Assembly (NCBI RefSeq): GCF_900105755.1
Contig: NZ_FNTQ01000001.1
Location: 7,006,001 to 7,070,000, forward strand
Source: Streptomyces sp. Ag109_O5-10
GTDB taxonomy: Bacteria > Actinomycetota > Actinomycetes > Streptomycetales > Streptomycetaceae
Direction of reading: 5' to 3'
DNA: 64,000 bases
Below the pieces are notes generated by a model. That model was not told the origin of the DNA, made no database searches, and worked only from the letters and a program-made list of their open reading frames with translations. Position 1 is the stretch's first letter. Each line of letters begins with the position of its first letter. The position numbers were made by a program, and so were the translations under genes. Shown here piece after piece: positions 1-8,344 of this stretch.

Positions 1-21
1 CGTCGGCCCGGTCCGGCACGG

Positions 22-27
22 TAGCGT
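22..27 (+). promoter_or_regulatory. Candidate -10 element of lgt
   Basis: TAGCGT fits the streptomycete -10 pattern TANNNT and ends ten bases before the lgt ATG. No Shine-Dalgarno sequence lies between them, so a leaderless or near-leaderless transcript is possible. The -35 region is not convincing. Inference only. Confidence 0.3.
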
Positions 28-37
28 CGACCCTGCC

Positions 38-1051
38 ATGGAAGAACTTGCCTACATTCCCAGCCCGTCGCGCGGAGTGATCCACCTCGGACCCATCCCG
101 CTGCGCGGCTACGCGTTCTGCATCATCATCGGTGTCTTCGTAGCCGTCTGGCTCGGCAACAAGCGCTGGATCGCCCGCGGCGGGCGGGCCGGCACCGTGG
201 CCGACATCGCGGTCTGGGCCGTACCGTTCGGCCTGGTCGGCGGGCGTCTCTACCACGTGATCACGGACTACGAGCTGTACTTCAGCGCGGGCCGTGACTG
301 GGTCGACGCGTTCAAGGTCTGGCAGGGCGGCCTCGGCATCTGGGGCGCGATCGCGCTCGGTGCGGTGGGCGCGTGGATCGGCTGCCGGCGCCGGGGCATC
401 CCGCTGCCGGCCTACGCCGACGCCATCGCCCCCGGCATCGCCTTCGCCCAGGCGATCGGCCGCTGGGGCAACTGGTTCAACCAGGAGCTCTACGGCCGCG
501 AGACCCACCTTCCGTGGGCCCTGCACATCACCTCCTCCGAGGGCGGCCGCGTTCCCGGCTACTACCACCCGACCTTCCTCTACGAGTCGCTGTGGTGCAT
601 CGGCGTCGGCTTCCTGGTCATCTGGGCCGACCGCCGCTTCAAGCTCGGGCACGGGCGGGCGTTCGCCCTGTACGTCGCGGCGTACTGCGTGGGCCGCGGC
701 TGGATCGAGTACATGCGCGTCGACGACGCCCACCACGTCCTCGGCCTGCGGCTCAACGACTGGACCGCGATGATCGTGTTCCTGCTCGCGGTGCTGTACA
801 TCGTGGTCTCCGCGAAGAACCGGCCGGGCCGGGAGGCGGTGGTCGAGCCGGGCGCCGCCTCCGACGTGGGCGCGTCCGACGAGGGCGCGTCCGACGGGGA
901 GGGTGTCTCCGACGGTGAGGCCGACGGTGCGGGTGAGCCGAAGGCGTCCGGCGAACAGGCCGAGGCCGAGGTCGAGGACGACGCCGAGGTCAAGGACGAG
1001 GCCAAGGACGAGGTCAAGGACGAGGCCGGGTCGGGGACCACGAAGAGCTGA
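38..1051 (+). CDS. lgt: Prolipoprotein diacylglyceryl transferase Lgt
   Basis: Transfers a diacylglyceryl group from phosphatidylglycerol to the lipobox cysteine of prolipoproteins, the first step of lipoprotein maturation in the cytoplasmic membrane. The 337-aa product has about seven hydrophobic segments and the Lgt signature GRWGNWFNQE at residues 141-150, followed by HPTFLYES at 177-184. A histidine near residue 73 sits in the usual conserved position. After about residue 268 comes a hydrophilic tail of roughly 70 residues rich in Glu, Asp, Ala and Gly, a common addition in Streptomyces Lgt. The ATG lacks an obvious ribosome binding site. It is the only lipoprotein-processing enzyme here; the window also encodes a lipoprotein substrate, LivK. 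A strong terminator follows. Confidence 0.96.
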   Translation: MEELAYIPSPSRGVIHLGPIPLRGYAFCIIIGVFVAVWLGNKRWIARGGRAGTVADIAVWAVPFGLVGGRLYHVITDYELYFSAGRDWVDAFKVWQGGLGIWGAIALGAVGAWIGCRRRGIPLPAYADAIAPGIAFAQAIGRWGNWFNQELYGRETHLPWALHITSSEGGRVPGYYHPTFLYESLWCIGVGFLVIWADRRFKLGHGRAFALYVAAYCVGRGWIEYMRVDDAHHVLGLRLNDWTAMIVFLLAVLYIVVSAKNRPGREAVVEPGAASDVGASDEGASDGEGVSDGEADGAGEPKASGEQAEAEVEDDAEVKDEAKDEVKDEAGSGTTKS

Positions 1052-1066
1052 CCTGCTGCCGTACGA

Positions 1067-1105
1067 CGAGGAGGGCGCCCGGGATCGAACCGGGCGCCCT
1101 CCTCG
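1067..1105 (+). terminator. Terminator hairpin after lgt
   Basis: A perfect 15-bp inverted repeat (1067-1081 with 1091-1105) closes a 9-nt loop, 15 bases after the lgt stop. There is no U-tract, as is usual in high-GC actinobacteria. Confidence 0.85.
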
Positions 1106-1137
1106 TGTCCGGGGCCGCTGGGGGGTTGCGCCGGGTG

Positions 1138-1164
1138 CGGCACCGCCGGACAGCACCGTCGTGG
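1138..1164 (-). repeat. Dispersed 27-bp repeat, family 2, copy 1
   Basis: The minus strand here reads CCACGACGGTGCTG followed by TCCGGCGGTGCCG. It differs at only 2 of 27 positions from the copy at 55399-55425, and a diverged third copy lies at 58720-58746. All three are intergenic. Copies 1 and 3 each sit beside a minisatellite. Confidence 0.6.
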
Positions 1165-1239
1165 TTCTCGCCGTCGCGACGGAAAGAACTCACAACCCCC
1201 CCACTTCCTCCCCCCCACCCGCCACTGCCGTCCCCACCT

Positions 1240-1485
1240 GCCACTGAGGTGGCCCTCATCGGCGGCTGGTCTTCCTGCCTGCCACTGAGGTGGCCCTCAT
1301 CGGCGGCTGGTCTTCCTGCCTGCCACTGAGGTGGCCCTCATCGGCGGCTGGTCTTCCTGCCTGCCACTGAGCTGGCCCTCTCCGGCGGCTGCCCTTCCCG
1401 CCTGCCACTGAGCTGCCGCTCACCGGCGACTGTCCTCCCCGCCCGCCACTGGGCTGGCCCTCACCGGCCACTGCCCTCACCCGCG
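1240..1485. repeat. 41-bp tandem repeat (minisatellite)
   Basis: Six head-to-tail units start at 1240, 1281, 1322, 1363, 1404 and 1445. The first three are essentially identical (each begins GCCACTGAGGTGGCCC) and the last three diverge progressively. The array fills the space between the lgt terminator and the 3' end of the CitE-like gene. Reading frames cross it, but 41 is not a multiple of three and no frame looks coding. Apart from this array, the lgt terminator and repeat copy 1, I see nothing else in the 1052-1558 gap. Confidence 0.9.
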
Positions 1486-1558
1486 GCCTCTCTCCGCCCG
1501 CGGCCTCCCTCCGTCGGCGCCTTGTCCCGGCGGTCGCCCTTTCCGCCGGTGGGCGGGG

Positions 1559-2380
1559 TCAGTGGCGGTTCAGCAGGGAGAGGGTTCTGCGGGCTGTCGC
1601 CACCACGGCTGCGTCGATGAAGCTGCCGTCGGGGAGGGCTTGGGCGCCCTGCTGGGCGGTGGCTGCCTTGATGACTGTTTCCGCCTGTTCCACTTCGGCC
1701 TCCGTGGGGAGGTAGGCCCGTTCGATGATCGGGAGCTGCCGGGGGTGGATCGCGGCGCGGCCCAGGAAGCCCAGGGCGCGCCCGTGGGCGCAGGACGCGG
1801 CGAGGCCGTTGAGGTCACGGGTGTCGGGGTGGACCGACTGGGGCGGCGGGGCGAGGCCCGCCGCCCGCGCGGCGACCACGATCCGGGAACGGCACCAGTC
1901 GAGGCCGATGTCGTCCCGTACGCCCAGGTCGGCCCGTAGGTCCGACTCGCCCAGGGAGATGCCCCGCAGGGCGGGGTGGGCGACGGCGATGGCATAGGCG
2001 TGTTCGATGCCGAGGGCCGATTCGAGCAGGGCGTAGAGGGGGAGGGCGGCGGTGCGGGCCGCGAGGCGGCGGACGTCCTCGGGGCTCGTGACCTTCGGGA
2101 GGCGTACCCCGACGAGGCCGGGGAGGGCCTGGAGGGCCTGGATGTCGGCCCCTGCCCAGGGGGTGTCCAGGGCGTTGATCCGGACGTGGACCGGGACCGG
2201 CTGGGGATGGGCGAGGAGCTCGGCGGTGGCGGCGCGGGCGTAGTCCTTGCGGTCGGGGGCGACCGCGTCCTCCAGGTCGATCACCACCACGTCGGTTCCG
2301 GAGCCCAGCGCCTTGGCGACGACGTGCGGCCGGTCGCCGGGGACGTACAGCCAGGTCAGGGGGAACGCCGCGGTGGTCAT
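1559..2380 (-). CDS. CitE/HpcH-HpaI family acyl-CoA lyase
   Basis: 273-aa member of the CitE-like (beta-hydroxyacyl-CoA, malyl/citramalyl-CoA) lyase family, TIM-barrel enzymes that cleave or form C-C bonds using Mg2+. Visible family motifs are LYVPGDRP near the N-terminus, IDLEDAV around residue 35, RINALDTPW, LPKVTSPED, ESALGIE and GESDLRADLG, the last carrying metal-binding acidic residues. It is the last gene of the operon and its ATG overlaps the stop of the CoA-transferase gene (ATGA). A CoA-transferase next to a CitE-like lyase suggests activation then cleavage of a branched or hydroxylated dicarboxylate, as in itaconate/citramalate degradation. The substrate is inference. Many stand-alone CitE homologues lack citrate lyase alpha and gamma subunits, as here. 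Confidence 0.85.
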   Translation of the reverse strand: MTTAAFPLTWLYVPGDRPHVVAKALGSGTDVVVIDLEDAVAPDRKDYARAATAELLAHPQPVPVHVRINALDTPWAGADIQALQALPGLVGVRLPKVTSPEDVRRLAARTAALPLYALLESALGIEHAYAIAVAHPALRGISLGESDLRADLGVRDDIGLDWCRSRIVVAARAAGLAPPPQSVHPDTRDLNGLAASCAHGRALGFLGRAAIHPRQLPIIERAYLPTEAEVEQAETVIKAATAQQGAQALPDGSFIDAAVVATARRTLSLLNRH

Positions 2381-3633
2381 ACGGCGCCCTCCGCACGCAG
2401 GGCCCGTACCTGGGCCGGGGTCAGGCCCAGCTCGGCCAGGACCTCCTCCGTGTCGGCGCCGTGCGGGCGGCCGGTCCAGCGGATCGCGCCGGGGGTGGCC
2501 GAGAGCCGGAAGAGCACGTTCTGCATGCGCAGGGGGCCCAGGTCGGGGTCGGGGACGGTCGTGATCGTGTTCAGCGCCTGGTACTGGGGGTCCTCCATGA
2601 CGTCCCGCACGTCCTGGATCGGCGCCACCGCCGCCTCCGCCTTCTCGAACTCGGCCAGCACCTCGGCGCGGGAGCGGGTGGCGACCCAGTCGCCGACGGC
2701 CGCGTCCAGGACATCGGCGTGCGCGGCCCGGCCGGCTCCGGTCGCGAACCACGGCTCGTCGATCAGGTCCGGGCGCCCGACCAGGCCCATCACGCGTTCG
2801 GCGATCGACTGGGCCGAGGTGGACACCGCGACCCAGCTGCCGTCCGCCGTGCGGTAGGTGTTGCGCGGGGCGTTGTTGGCGGACCGGTTGCCGGTGCGTG
2901 CCTGGACGTAGCCGAGCTGGTCGTACCAGATGGGCTGGGGGCCGAGGACGGCCAGGATCGGCTCGATGATCGCCATGTCGACGACCTGGCCCTCGCCGGT
3001 GCGGTCCCGCGCCGCGAGCGCGGTCATCACGGCGTACGCGGTGGTCAGCGCCGCGATGGAGTCGGCGAGCCCGAACGGCGGCAGCGTCGGCGGGGCGTCC
3101 GGTTCGCCGGTGATCGCAGCGAAGCCGCTCATCGCCTCGGCGAGGGTGCCGAAGCCGGGGCGGCGGGCGTAGGGGCCGAACTGACCGAAGGCGGTGACCC
3201 TGGCCAGGACCAGGCGCGGGTTGGCGGCGGACAGCTCCTCCCAGCCGAGGTCCCACTTCTCCAGGGTGCCGGGGCGGAAGTTCTCGATGATCACGTCGGC
3301 GGTGGCGGCCAGCCGGAGGAGGGTGGCGCGGCCGCCGGGCTTTGACAGGTCGAGGGTGAGGGTGCGCTTGTTGCGCCCGAGCAGCTTCCACCACAGTCCT
3401 ACGCCCTGCTTGGCGGGGCCGTGCCCCCGGGAAGGGTCGGGCTTGGCGGGGTGCTCGACCTTGACGACCTCGGCGCCGAAGTCACCGAGCATGGTGGCGG
3501 CGAGGGGACCGGCGAAGAGGGTGGCCAGATCGAGGACGCGCAGACCGGTGAGGGGCGCGGGCGCCGGTGTCGTGGACGTCGTCGGGGTCGTCGGGGTCGT
3601 CGGCGTCGTGGGTGCCTCGGGTGCCGTACTCAT
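2377..3633 (-). CDS. CaiB/BaiF (class III) CoA-transferase
   Basis: 418-aa family III CoA-transferase, which moves CoA between carboxylic acids through aspartyl-anhydride chemistry. The core starts after a low-complexity Thr/Pro N-terminus (repeats of TPT) of about 27 residues, then LRVLDLATLFAGP, GAEVVKVEHP and IIENFRPGTLEKW, all typical. The probable catalytic aspartate is in GEGQVVDMAI. It overlaps the ribokinase gene upstream and the lyase gene downstream by four bases each, so the three are probably made in step. The Thr/Pro tract is encoded by a short GTC-type repeat and could vary in length between strains; a start inside it cannot be excluded. Confidence 0.88.
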   Translation of the reverse strand: MSTAPEAPTTPTTPTTPTTSTTPAPAPLTGLRVLDLATLFAGPLAATMLGDFGAEVVKVEHPAKPDPSRGHGPAKQGVGLWWKLLGRNKRTLTLDLSKPGGRATLLRLAATADVIIENFRPGTLEKWDLGWEELSAANPRLVLARVTAFGQFGPYARRPGFGTLAEAMSGFAAITGEPDAPPTLPPFGLADSIAALTTAYAVMTALAARDRTGEGQVVDMAIIEPILAVLGPQPIWYDQLGYVQARTGNRSANNAPRNTYRTADGSWVAVSTSAQSIAERVMGLVGRPDLIDEPWFATGAGRAAHADVLDAAVGDWVATRSRAEVLAEFEKAEAAVAPIQDVRDVMEDPQYQALNTITTVPDPDLGPLRMQNVLFRLSATPGAIRWTGRPHGADTEEVLAELGLTPAQVRALRAEGAV

Positions 3634-4523
3634 GCGGTGTACTGGGTTTCGATCTCCGGGCGGTACGGCATCGACTCCGTCGCCCCTTCCCGCTGGACGG
3701 AGATCGCCGCCGCGGCCGCCGCCCAGGACAGGGCCTCGCGGATCGGTTTCTCCTCGGCCAGGGCCACCGCGAGGGCGCCGACGAAGGTGTCGCCCGCGCC
3801 GGTCGAGTCGACGGTGGTCACATGGGGCGCGGGGATGACGAGCGGGGCGGCGTCGCGGGTGAGGTAGAGGCTGCCGGCCGCACCGAGGGTGACGATGACC
3901 TGCGGCACCTGGTCGAGGAGCGCGGCCGCCGCGTCGCGCGGGTCGGTGCGGTCGGTGAGGGTGGCCGCTTCCCGTTCGTTCGCCACCAGCAGGTCGATGT
4001 TGTCGAGGAGTTCGGACGGCAGCGGGCGGGCGGGGGACGGGGTGAGGACCGTCCGGATGCCGTGGCGGCGTGCGGCCTGCGCGCCGGCCACGACCGCGGC
4101 GAGCGGGATCTCCAGCTGGAGCAGGAGCATGTCGGCGGAGGCGATGACGCCCTCGTCGCCGGGGGAGAGATGGTCGACGGTGCCGTTGGCGCCGGGGATC
4201 ACGACGATCGCGTTGCCGCCCTCGTCGTCCACGACGATGTGCGCGGTGCCGGACGGGCCCTCGATCGTGCGCAGCGAGTCCGTATCCACGCCGGAGTGTT
4301 CGAGGGTCTCGCGCAGCCGGACGCCGTAGGCGTCGTGGCCGACCGCGCCGATCATCGAGACGGTGGCGCCGGCGCGGGCCGCGGCGATCGCCTGGTTGGC
4401 GCCCTTGCCGCCGGGGATCGTGCGGAACGCGCGTCCCGTCACGGTCTCGCCGAGCTGCGGCGCCTTCTCGGCGTACGCGACGAGGTCCATGTTCATGCTG
4501 CCGAGTACGGCGATGTGGGTCAT
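3630..4523 (-). CDS. rbsK: Ribokinase (PfkB family)
   Basis: 297-aa PfkB-family carbohydrate kinase, predicted to phosphorylate D-ribose to ribose 5-phosphate with ATP. Visible are the N-terminal GSMNMD, the sugar-binding GGKGANQA at residues 38-45 and the ATP/anion-hole motif DSTGAGDTF at 239-247 with catalytic Asp245. Length and motifs fit RbsK better than fructokinase or adenosine kinase. No rbs transporter or RbsR is adjacent; instead it follows four ADP-ribosylglycohydrolase paralogues with ATGA coupling. That makes ribose, or an ADP-ribose breakdown product, the plausible substrate delivered by its neighbours (inference). Confidence 0.9.
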   Translation of the reverse strand: MTHIAVLGSMNMDLVAYAEKAPQLGETVTGRAFRTIPGGKGANQAIAAARAGATVSMIGAVGHDAYGVRLRETLEHSGVDTDSLRTIEGPSGTAHIVVDDEGGNAIVVIPGANGTVDHLSPGDEGVIASADMLLLQLEIPLAAVVAGAQAARRHGIRTVLTPSPARPLPSELLDNIDLLVANEREAATLTDRTDPRDAAAALLDQVPQVIVTLGAAGSLYLTRDAAPLVIPAPHVTTVDSTGAGDTFVGALAVALAEEKPIREALSWAAAAAAISVQREGATESMPYRPEIETQYTA

Positions 4524-6054
4524 GAGCGGGTCGCCTCCAGGTGGGTGAGGTGGGCGAGGGTGTCGAAGCCGGTGCCGTCGAAGCCGCCGACGGAGGTGGC
4601 GAGCCGGTTCTTGAGCGGGACCGTCCAGCGGTCGGGGAGCGCGTCGGGGTCACGGGCGAGCAGCCCGGCGACGGATCCCGCCGTCGCGCCGTTCGAGTCG
4701 GTGTCCCAGCCGCCGCTCACCGCGCGGCAGACGGAGCCGGTGAAGTCGCCGTCGGCGTGGGTGAGGGCGGCGACGGTCAGGGCGGTGTTGGGAATGGCGT
4801 GCACCCAGTGGTGGGTGGGGGAGTAGGCGGCGTGGAGTGCGTCGACGACGGTGTCGAAGTCGGCGTGCTGCTGCGCGAGCCGGATCGCGTGGTCGACGGC
4901 GCGGGCGAGGCGGGAGTGGGGCGGGATCACGGACCGGCCGGTGCGCAGGCAGGCGTGGACGTCGTGGCTGCCGGTGGCTGCGGTGGCGATGACGGCCGCG
5001 GTGAACATCGCCGCGTAGACGCCGTTGGCCGTGTGGGTGAGGGTGGCGTCGCGGTGGGCCTGTTCGGCGGCCGCGGCCGGGTCGCCGGGGTTGGTCCAGC
5101 CGTGCGCGTCGGCGCGGATGAGGGCGCCGATCCACTCGCGGAAGGGGTTGCGGTGGCGGGCGGTGTGCGGGGGTTCGACGCCGGTGAGGAGGTTGCGGTA
5201 GGCGACGCGCTCGGCGGTGAAGGTGCGGCCGGCGGGGAGCTCGTCGAGCCAGAGGGCGGCGACGTCGGCGGTGGTGAAGTTCCTGGTGTGGCGTTGGAGC
5301 AGGAGGAGGTTGAGGAGGGGGTAGTTGAGGTCGTCGTCCTCGGGCATGCCGTCGATGTTCTCGGCGAGGGAGGTGGGGGCCGAGCGGCGGTTCCAGGGGT
5401 GGGCGGAGAGGAGTTCGGCGGGGACGCCGTGGGCCGTGAAGTAGTGGTTCAGGGGCCAGTTGCCGGTGGCGCGGGCGAGTTCGCGGATGGCGTGCAGGGG
5501 AAGCTTCTCGACGGGTTTCCCGAGCAGACAGCCGACGGCTCGGCCGAGCCAGGCGGCGTGGTAGGCGCGGGCGGGCGGGGGCTGGGGGCGGGGACGCTCA
5601 CCGGCGCCGGCCCGGCGCCGCCCGTGCCCACCCGTGCCGCCCCCGCGGCCCGGCCGCCCGCGGCTGGATGAGAGTGGCGGCTGGGCAGCGCCTCGGCAGG
5701 GGCGCGGGGAACTGCGTGGCCGGCCTCCGCGCACCCGCAGTCGCACGACGGTCCGCACCGTGCTCCCCGTGGCGCTGACGGCCATTCGGGACACAGCGCC
5801 CTGATCGCGGCCAGATCCGTCGGCTCGTTCAACCGACTCGGCAGGTCGGCGAGTTCGTCGAGGAGATCCTCCGCCAGCTGGCGCACATACCGGGACGCCC
5901 GGTCCGGCGACGCGCCTGCCCGGTCCGGCGCCTCCGCGCCCCCCGCCGCCCGCCAGCGCGCGGCGATCGCCGACGGCTCCCGCCCGTCCTGCCGGGCCTG
6001 GCACAGCTCGTGGCCCAGCAGGTCCTCCGGCTGGACCCAGGTCAGTCGGAGCAA
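4520..6054 (-). CDS. ADP-ribosylglycohydrolase family protein (paralogue A), apparently frameshifted
   Basis: Two parts of one protein lie in different frames. From a TTG at 6054 the first frame reads MLRLTWVQPEDLLGHEL and continues sensibly for about 92 residues to 5779. The ARH catalytic domain is in another frame from about 5567 to the stop at 4520, with AWLGRAVGCLLGKP, the first metal motif PEDDDLNY and the second motif WDTDSNGATAGS. The ~210 nt between contain a copy of a dispersed intergenic repeat (5698-5751). The shift needs a net -1 or +2. Either the gene is broken, or the catalytic part is made alone (an in-frame ATG lies at 5785), or the sequence has an error. The 5' end overlaps paralogue B by 13 bases and the 3' end overlaps rbsK by four. 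Confidence 0.75.
5698..5751 (+). repeat. Dispersed intergenic repeat, family 1, copy A (inside a gene)
   Basis: Begins CAGGGGCGCGGGGAACTGCG and ends CACCCGCAGTCGCACGACGG, matching the pattern common between Streptomyces genes (GGGGCGCGGGGAACTGCGCGA). Four more copies are at 19848, 29952, 31018 and 45994, all at gene ends. This is the only one within a gene and it coincides with the frame change in paralogue A. Confidence 0.75.
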
Positions 6055-7229
6055 CTCGGACCTCCGAGGCGGGCGAAGGACTCCTCGTGGGTGCGGCGGC
6101 GTTCGACGTCGCGGGCGAAGACCTCCCGGGCCACTCCGGCCAGGACCCGGGGTGGTTCCCAGAGGTCGAGGCGGCTGGCCTCGGCGACCCGCTTCGACCA
6201 GTCCTCCGGGACCGGCGAGCCCAGCGCCCCGGTGATCGCGCCCGCCATCGTCGCGATGGAGTCGCAGTCCCGGCCGTAGTTGACGGAACCGAGGACCGCG
6301 TGCCGGTAGTCGCCGCCGGCCACCAGCAACATGCCCAGCGCGACCGGGAGTTCCTCGATGGCGTGCAGGCGGGAGGGGCGGCGGGCGCCGAGGGAGGGGG
6401 ACCGGTAGTCGGGGCCCACCGTGTCGTAGGGGGCGATCGCCTCGCGGAGCGGAACCAGCGCCGACTCGAAGTCGGAGTGGTGTGCCGCCGTTTCACAGAC
6501 GCGTTCGATCGCCTCTCGGGTGCCGTCCTTCGCCACGGACAGGCAGGCGCCGACCACGGAGTCCGGTGTCGCGCCCGGCGCGGTCGCCGCCGCCACCGCC
6601 GCCGCGAAGACGCCCGCCGCCTCCCTGCCGTACGACGACTGGTGGGCGCCCGCGACGTCCAGGGCCTCGGCGTAGGCCGCCTGCGGGTGCGCCGCGTTGA
6701 CCAGGCCGACGGGGGCCATGTACATCGTCGCACCGCAGTTGACGATGTTGCCGACGCCGGCCTCGCGGGGGTCGACGTGGCCGTAGTGGAGGCGGGCCGC
6801 GAGCCATTTCTCCGCGAGGAAGATCCGGTGCAGGGGGATGGTCTCCGTCTCCAGTTCCGGGATCCAGCGGGGGTTGGTCATCAGGTCGGGGACCAGGTGG
6901 TCGGCGATCGCGTACGCGTCGAGGTGGTCGCGGACGCGGTCGTACACCCGTACCAGCGCGTGGGTCATCAAGGTGTCGTCGGTGACGTGCCCGTCGCCCT
7001 TGTGGTACGGCGCGATGGGGCGGGCGGTGCGCCAGGCGTCGCCGTTCCAGGGGCCGACGATGCCGTGGACGCGGCCGCCGTGGCGTTCGAGGATCTGGTC
7101 GGGGGAGTAGCCCTCGACCGGGCCGCCGAGGGCGTCGCCGACGGCGGCCCCGACCAGCGCTCCGGTGATCCGGTCGTCGAGCGAAGCTCCGGCGCTTTGT
7201 TCTTCTTTGGGCGTCATGCACCGAATCAT
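6042..7229 (-). CDS. ADP-ribosylglycohydrolase family protein (paralogue B)
   Basis: 395-aa full-length ARH/DraG-fold protein. ARH enzymes hydrolyse N- or O-glycosidic bonds of ADP-ribose, or related ribosides, using a di-Mg2+ centre. Both metal motifs are present: VTDDTLMTHAL near residue 83 and GRDCDSIATMAGA near residue 318. The N-terminal DRITGALVGAAVGDALGGP is the classic family start. The ATG at 7229 gives an ATGA overlap with paralogue C; an internal ATG at 7217 is an alternative, with AGGTGG 12 bases before it. It appears to be the best-preserved catalytic copy together with paralogue D. Substrate unknown; family members also act on nucleoside-like compounds. Confidence 0.88.
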   Translation of the reverse strand: MIRCMTPKEEQSAGASLDDRITGALVGAAVGDALGGPVEGYSPDQILERHGGRVHGIVGPWNGDAWRTARPIAPYHKGDGHVTDDTLMTHALVRVYDRVRDHLDAYAIADHLVPDLMTNPRWIPELETETIPLHRIFLAEKWLAARLHYGHVDPREAGVGNIVNCGATMYMAPVGLVNAAHPQAAYAEALDVAGAHQSSYGREAAGVFAAAVAAATAPGATPDSVVGACLSVAKDGTREAIERVCETAAHHSDFESALVPLREAIAPYDTVGPDYRSPSLGARRPSRLHAIEELPVALGMLLVAGGDYRHAVLGSVNYGRDCDSIATMAGAITGALGSPVPEDWSKRVAEASRLDLWEPPRVLAGVAREVFARDVERRRTHEESFARLGGPSCSD

Positions 7230-8344
7230 CCACCTGGACGGGCCGGTTGTGTGGCTTCCAGGAGTTCGGCGAGTTCCACGAGGTCCGTGCCGGTGAGGCG
7301 GGGGAGGGCACAGCCGGAGAGGGTGCGGCAGGCGTCCCGCCAGGACGGCGGAACCGTGTCACCGCCGCCGAGGGCGCCGGTGAGCGCACCGGCCAGGGCG
7401 GGGGCGGAGTCGGCGACCCGGGAGAGGCAGGCGGCGGCGGGCACGGCCTCGGCGATCCGGCCGCGCGCGGCGGTGGCGAGGGCGAGGGCGACCGGGACGG
7501 TTTCCGCGGCGGCGATGCCGTAGCTGTAGACGTGGTCGACGATTTGGTGTTCGAGGAAGGGGACCAGGGCGAACGCGGAGTCCGCGGTGCCGGCGAGGGT
7601 GAGGGCGTGCCGGGCGTTGCGGCCGATCTCGGTGACCTCGGGGAGTTCGGCGAGGGCCGCGGCCACGCAGGTCTCCACCTCGGCGCCGACGAGGGCGAGA
7701 GCGAGGGCGGCGGCCATGGCGCGGGCGCCGTGCACCCCGTCGCCGTCCTGGGTGTAGCGGGCGTCGAACTCGGCGAGGTCGGCGGCGCGTTGCGGGTCGC
7801 CGGGATGGGCGACGGCGAGGGCGCAGGCGCGGACACAGGCTGCGTCGTCGAAGTAGTGCGGGTTGTCGTGGCCGGTGGCGGGCGGGCGCAGGCCGGCGGC
7901 GAGGTTGCCGAGGCCGGCGCGGACGGAGATGCGGGCGCGCAGGGGGAGTACGGCCGACTCGATCTCCGGGGCGCGTTCGGCCGCGGCGGCGACCTCGGAG
8001 GCGACGGCGGTCCAGGTGAGGTCGATGGCGGCGCGGGTACGGAGCTCACGGCTGAGGTCGCCGAGGAGGGTGTCGTCACCGGCGCGCAGGACGGCCTCGG
8101 CGGCGAAGGCCGCCCACTCGGCGTCGTCGGAGGGGCCGAGGCGGAGGGGCTCGGGAGGCTGGTTGAGGGCGATGGGGACGGGGAGGGTGGTGGTCGCGTT
8201 CTGCTCGGCGAAGGTGTCGAGTTCCCGGGTGAGGCGGCGGGTCCACTCGGGCATGCGGGACGCGCGGTGCCGCGCGGAAGGCCAGCCGGCGGCGTCGCCT
8301 GCGGCGAGGCCGAGGAGGAGCCCCTCGATACGACGCCGGTTCAC
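7226..8344 (-). CDS. ADP-ribosylglycohydrolase family protein (paralogue C), degenerate metal site
   Basis: 372-aa paralogue beginning at GTG (8344), overlapping the stop of paralogue D by four bases. It opens with RRIEGLLLGLAAGDAAGWP and keeps an N-terminal SDD (GPSDDAEW). The usual C-terminal GRDxDT motif reads SRVADSAPALAGA: the first aspartate is valine. In ARH enzymes that aspartate binds the second metal, so activity may be lost or altered, and a regulatory or partner role for this copy is possible (inference). Its sequence is more divergent than A, B or D. Confidence 0.82.
   Translation of the reverse strand: MNRRRIEGLLLGLAAGDAAGWPSARHRASRMPEWTRRLTRELDTFAEQNATTTLPVPIALNQPPEPLRLGPSDDAEWAAFAAEAVLRAGDDTLLGDLSRELRTRAAIDLTWTAVASEVAAAAERAPEIESAVLPLRARISVRAGLGNLAAGLRPPATGHDNPHYFDDAACVRACALAVAHPGDPQRAADLAEFDARYTQDGDGVHGARAMAAALALALVGAEVETCVAAALAELPEVTEIGRNARHALTLAGTADSAFALVPFLEHQIVDHVYSYGIAAAETVPVALALATAARGRIAEAVPAAACLSRVADSAPALAGALTGALGGGDTVPPSWRDACRTLSGCALPRLTGTDLVELAELLEATQPARPGG

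Noticed and set aside
1240..1485. Possible CRISPR array
   Set aside because: Units are contiguous 41-bp tandem copies with no unique spacers and no cas genes; the arrays at 34266 and 58266 fail for the same reason.
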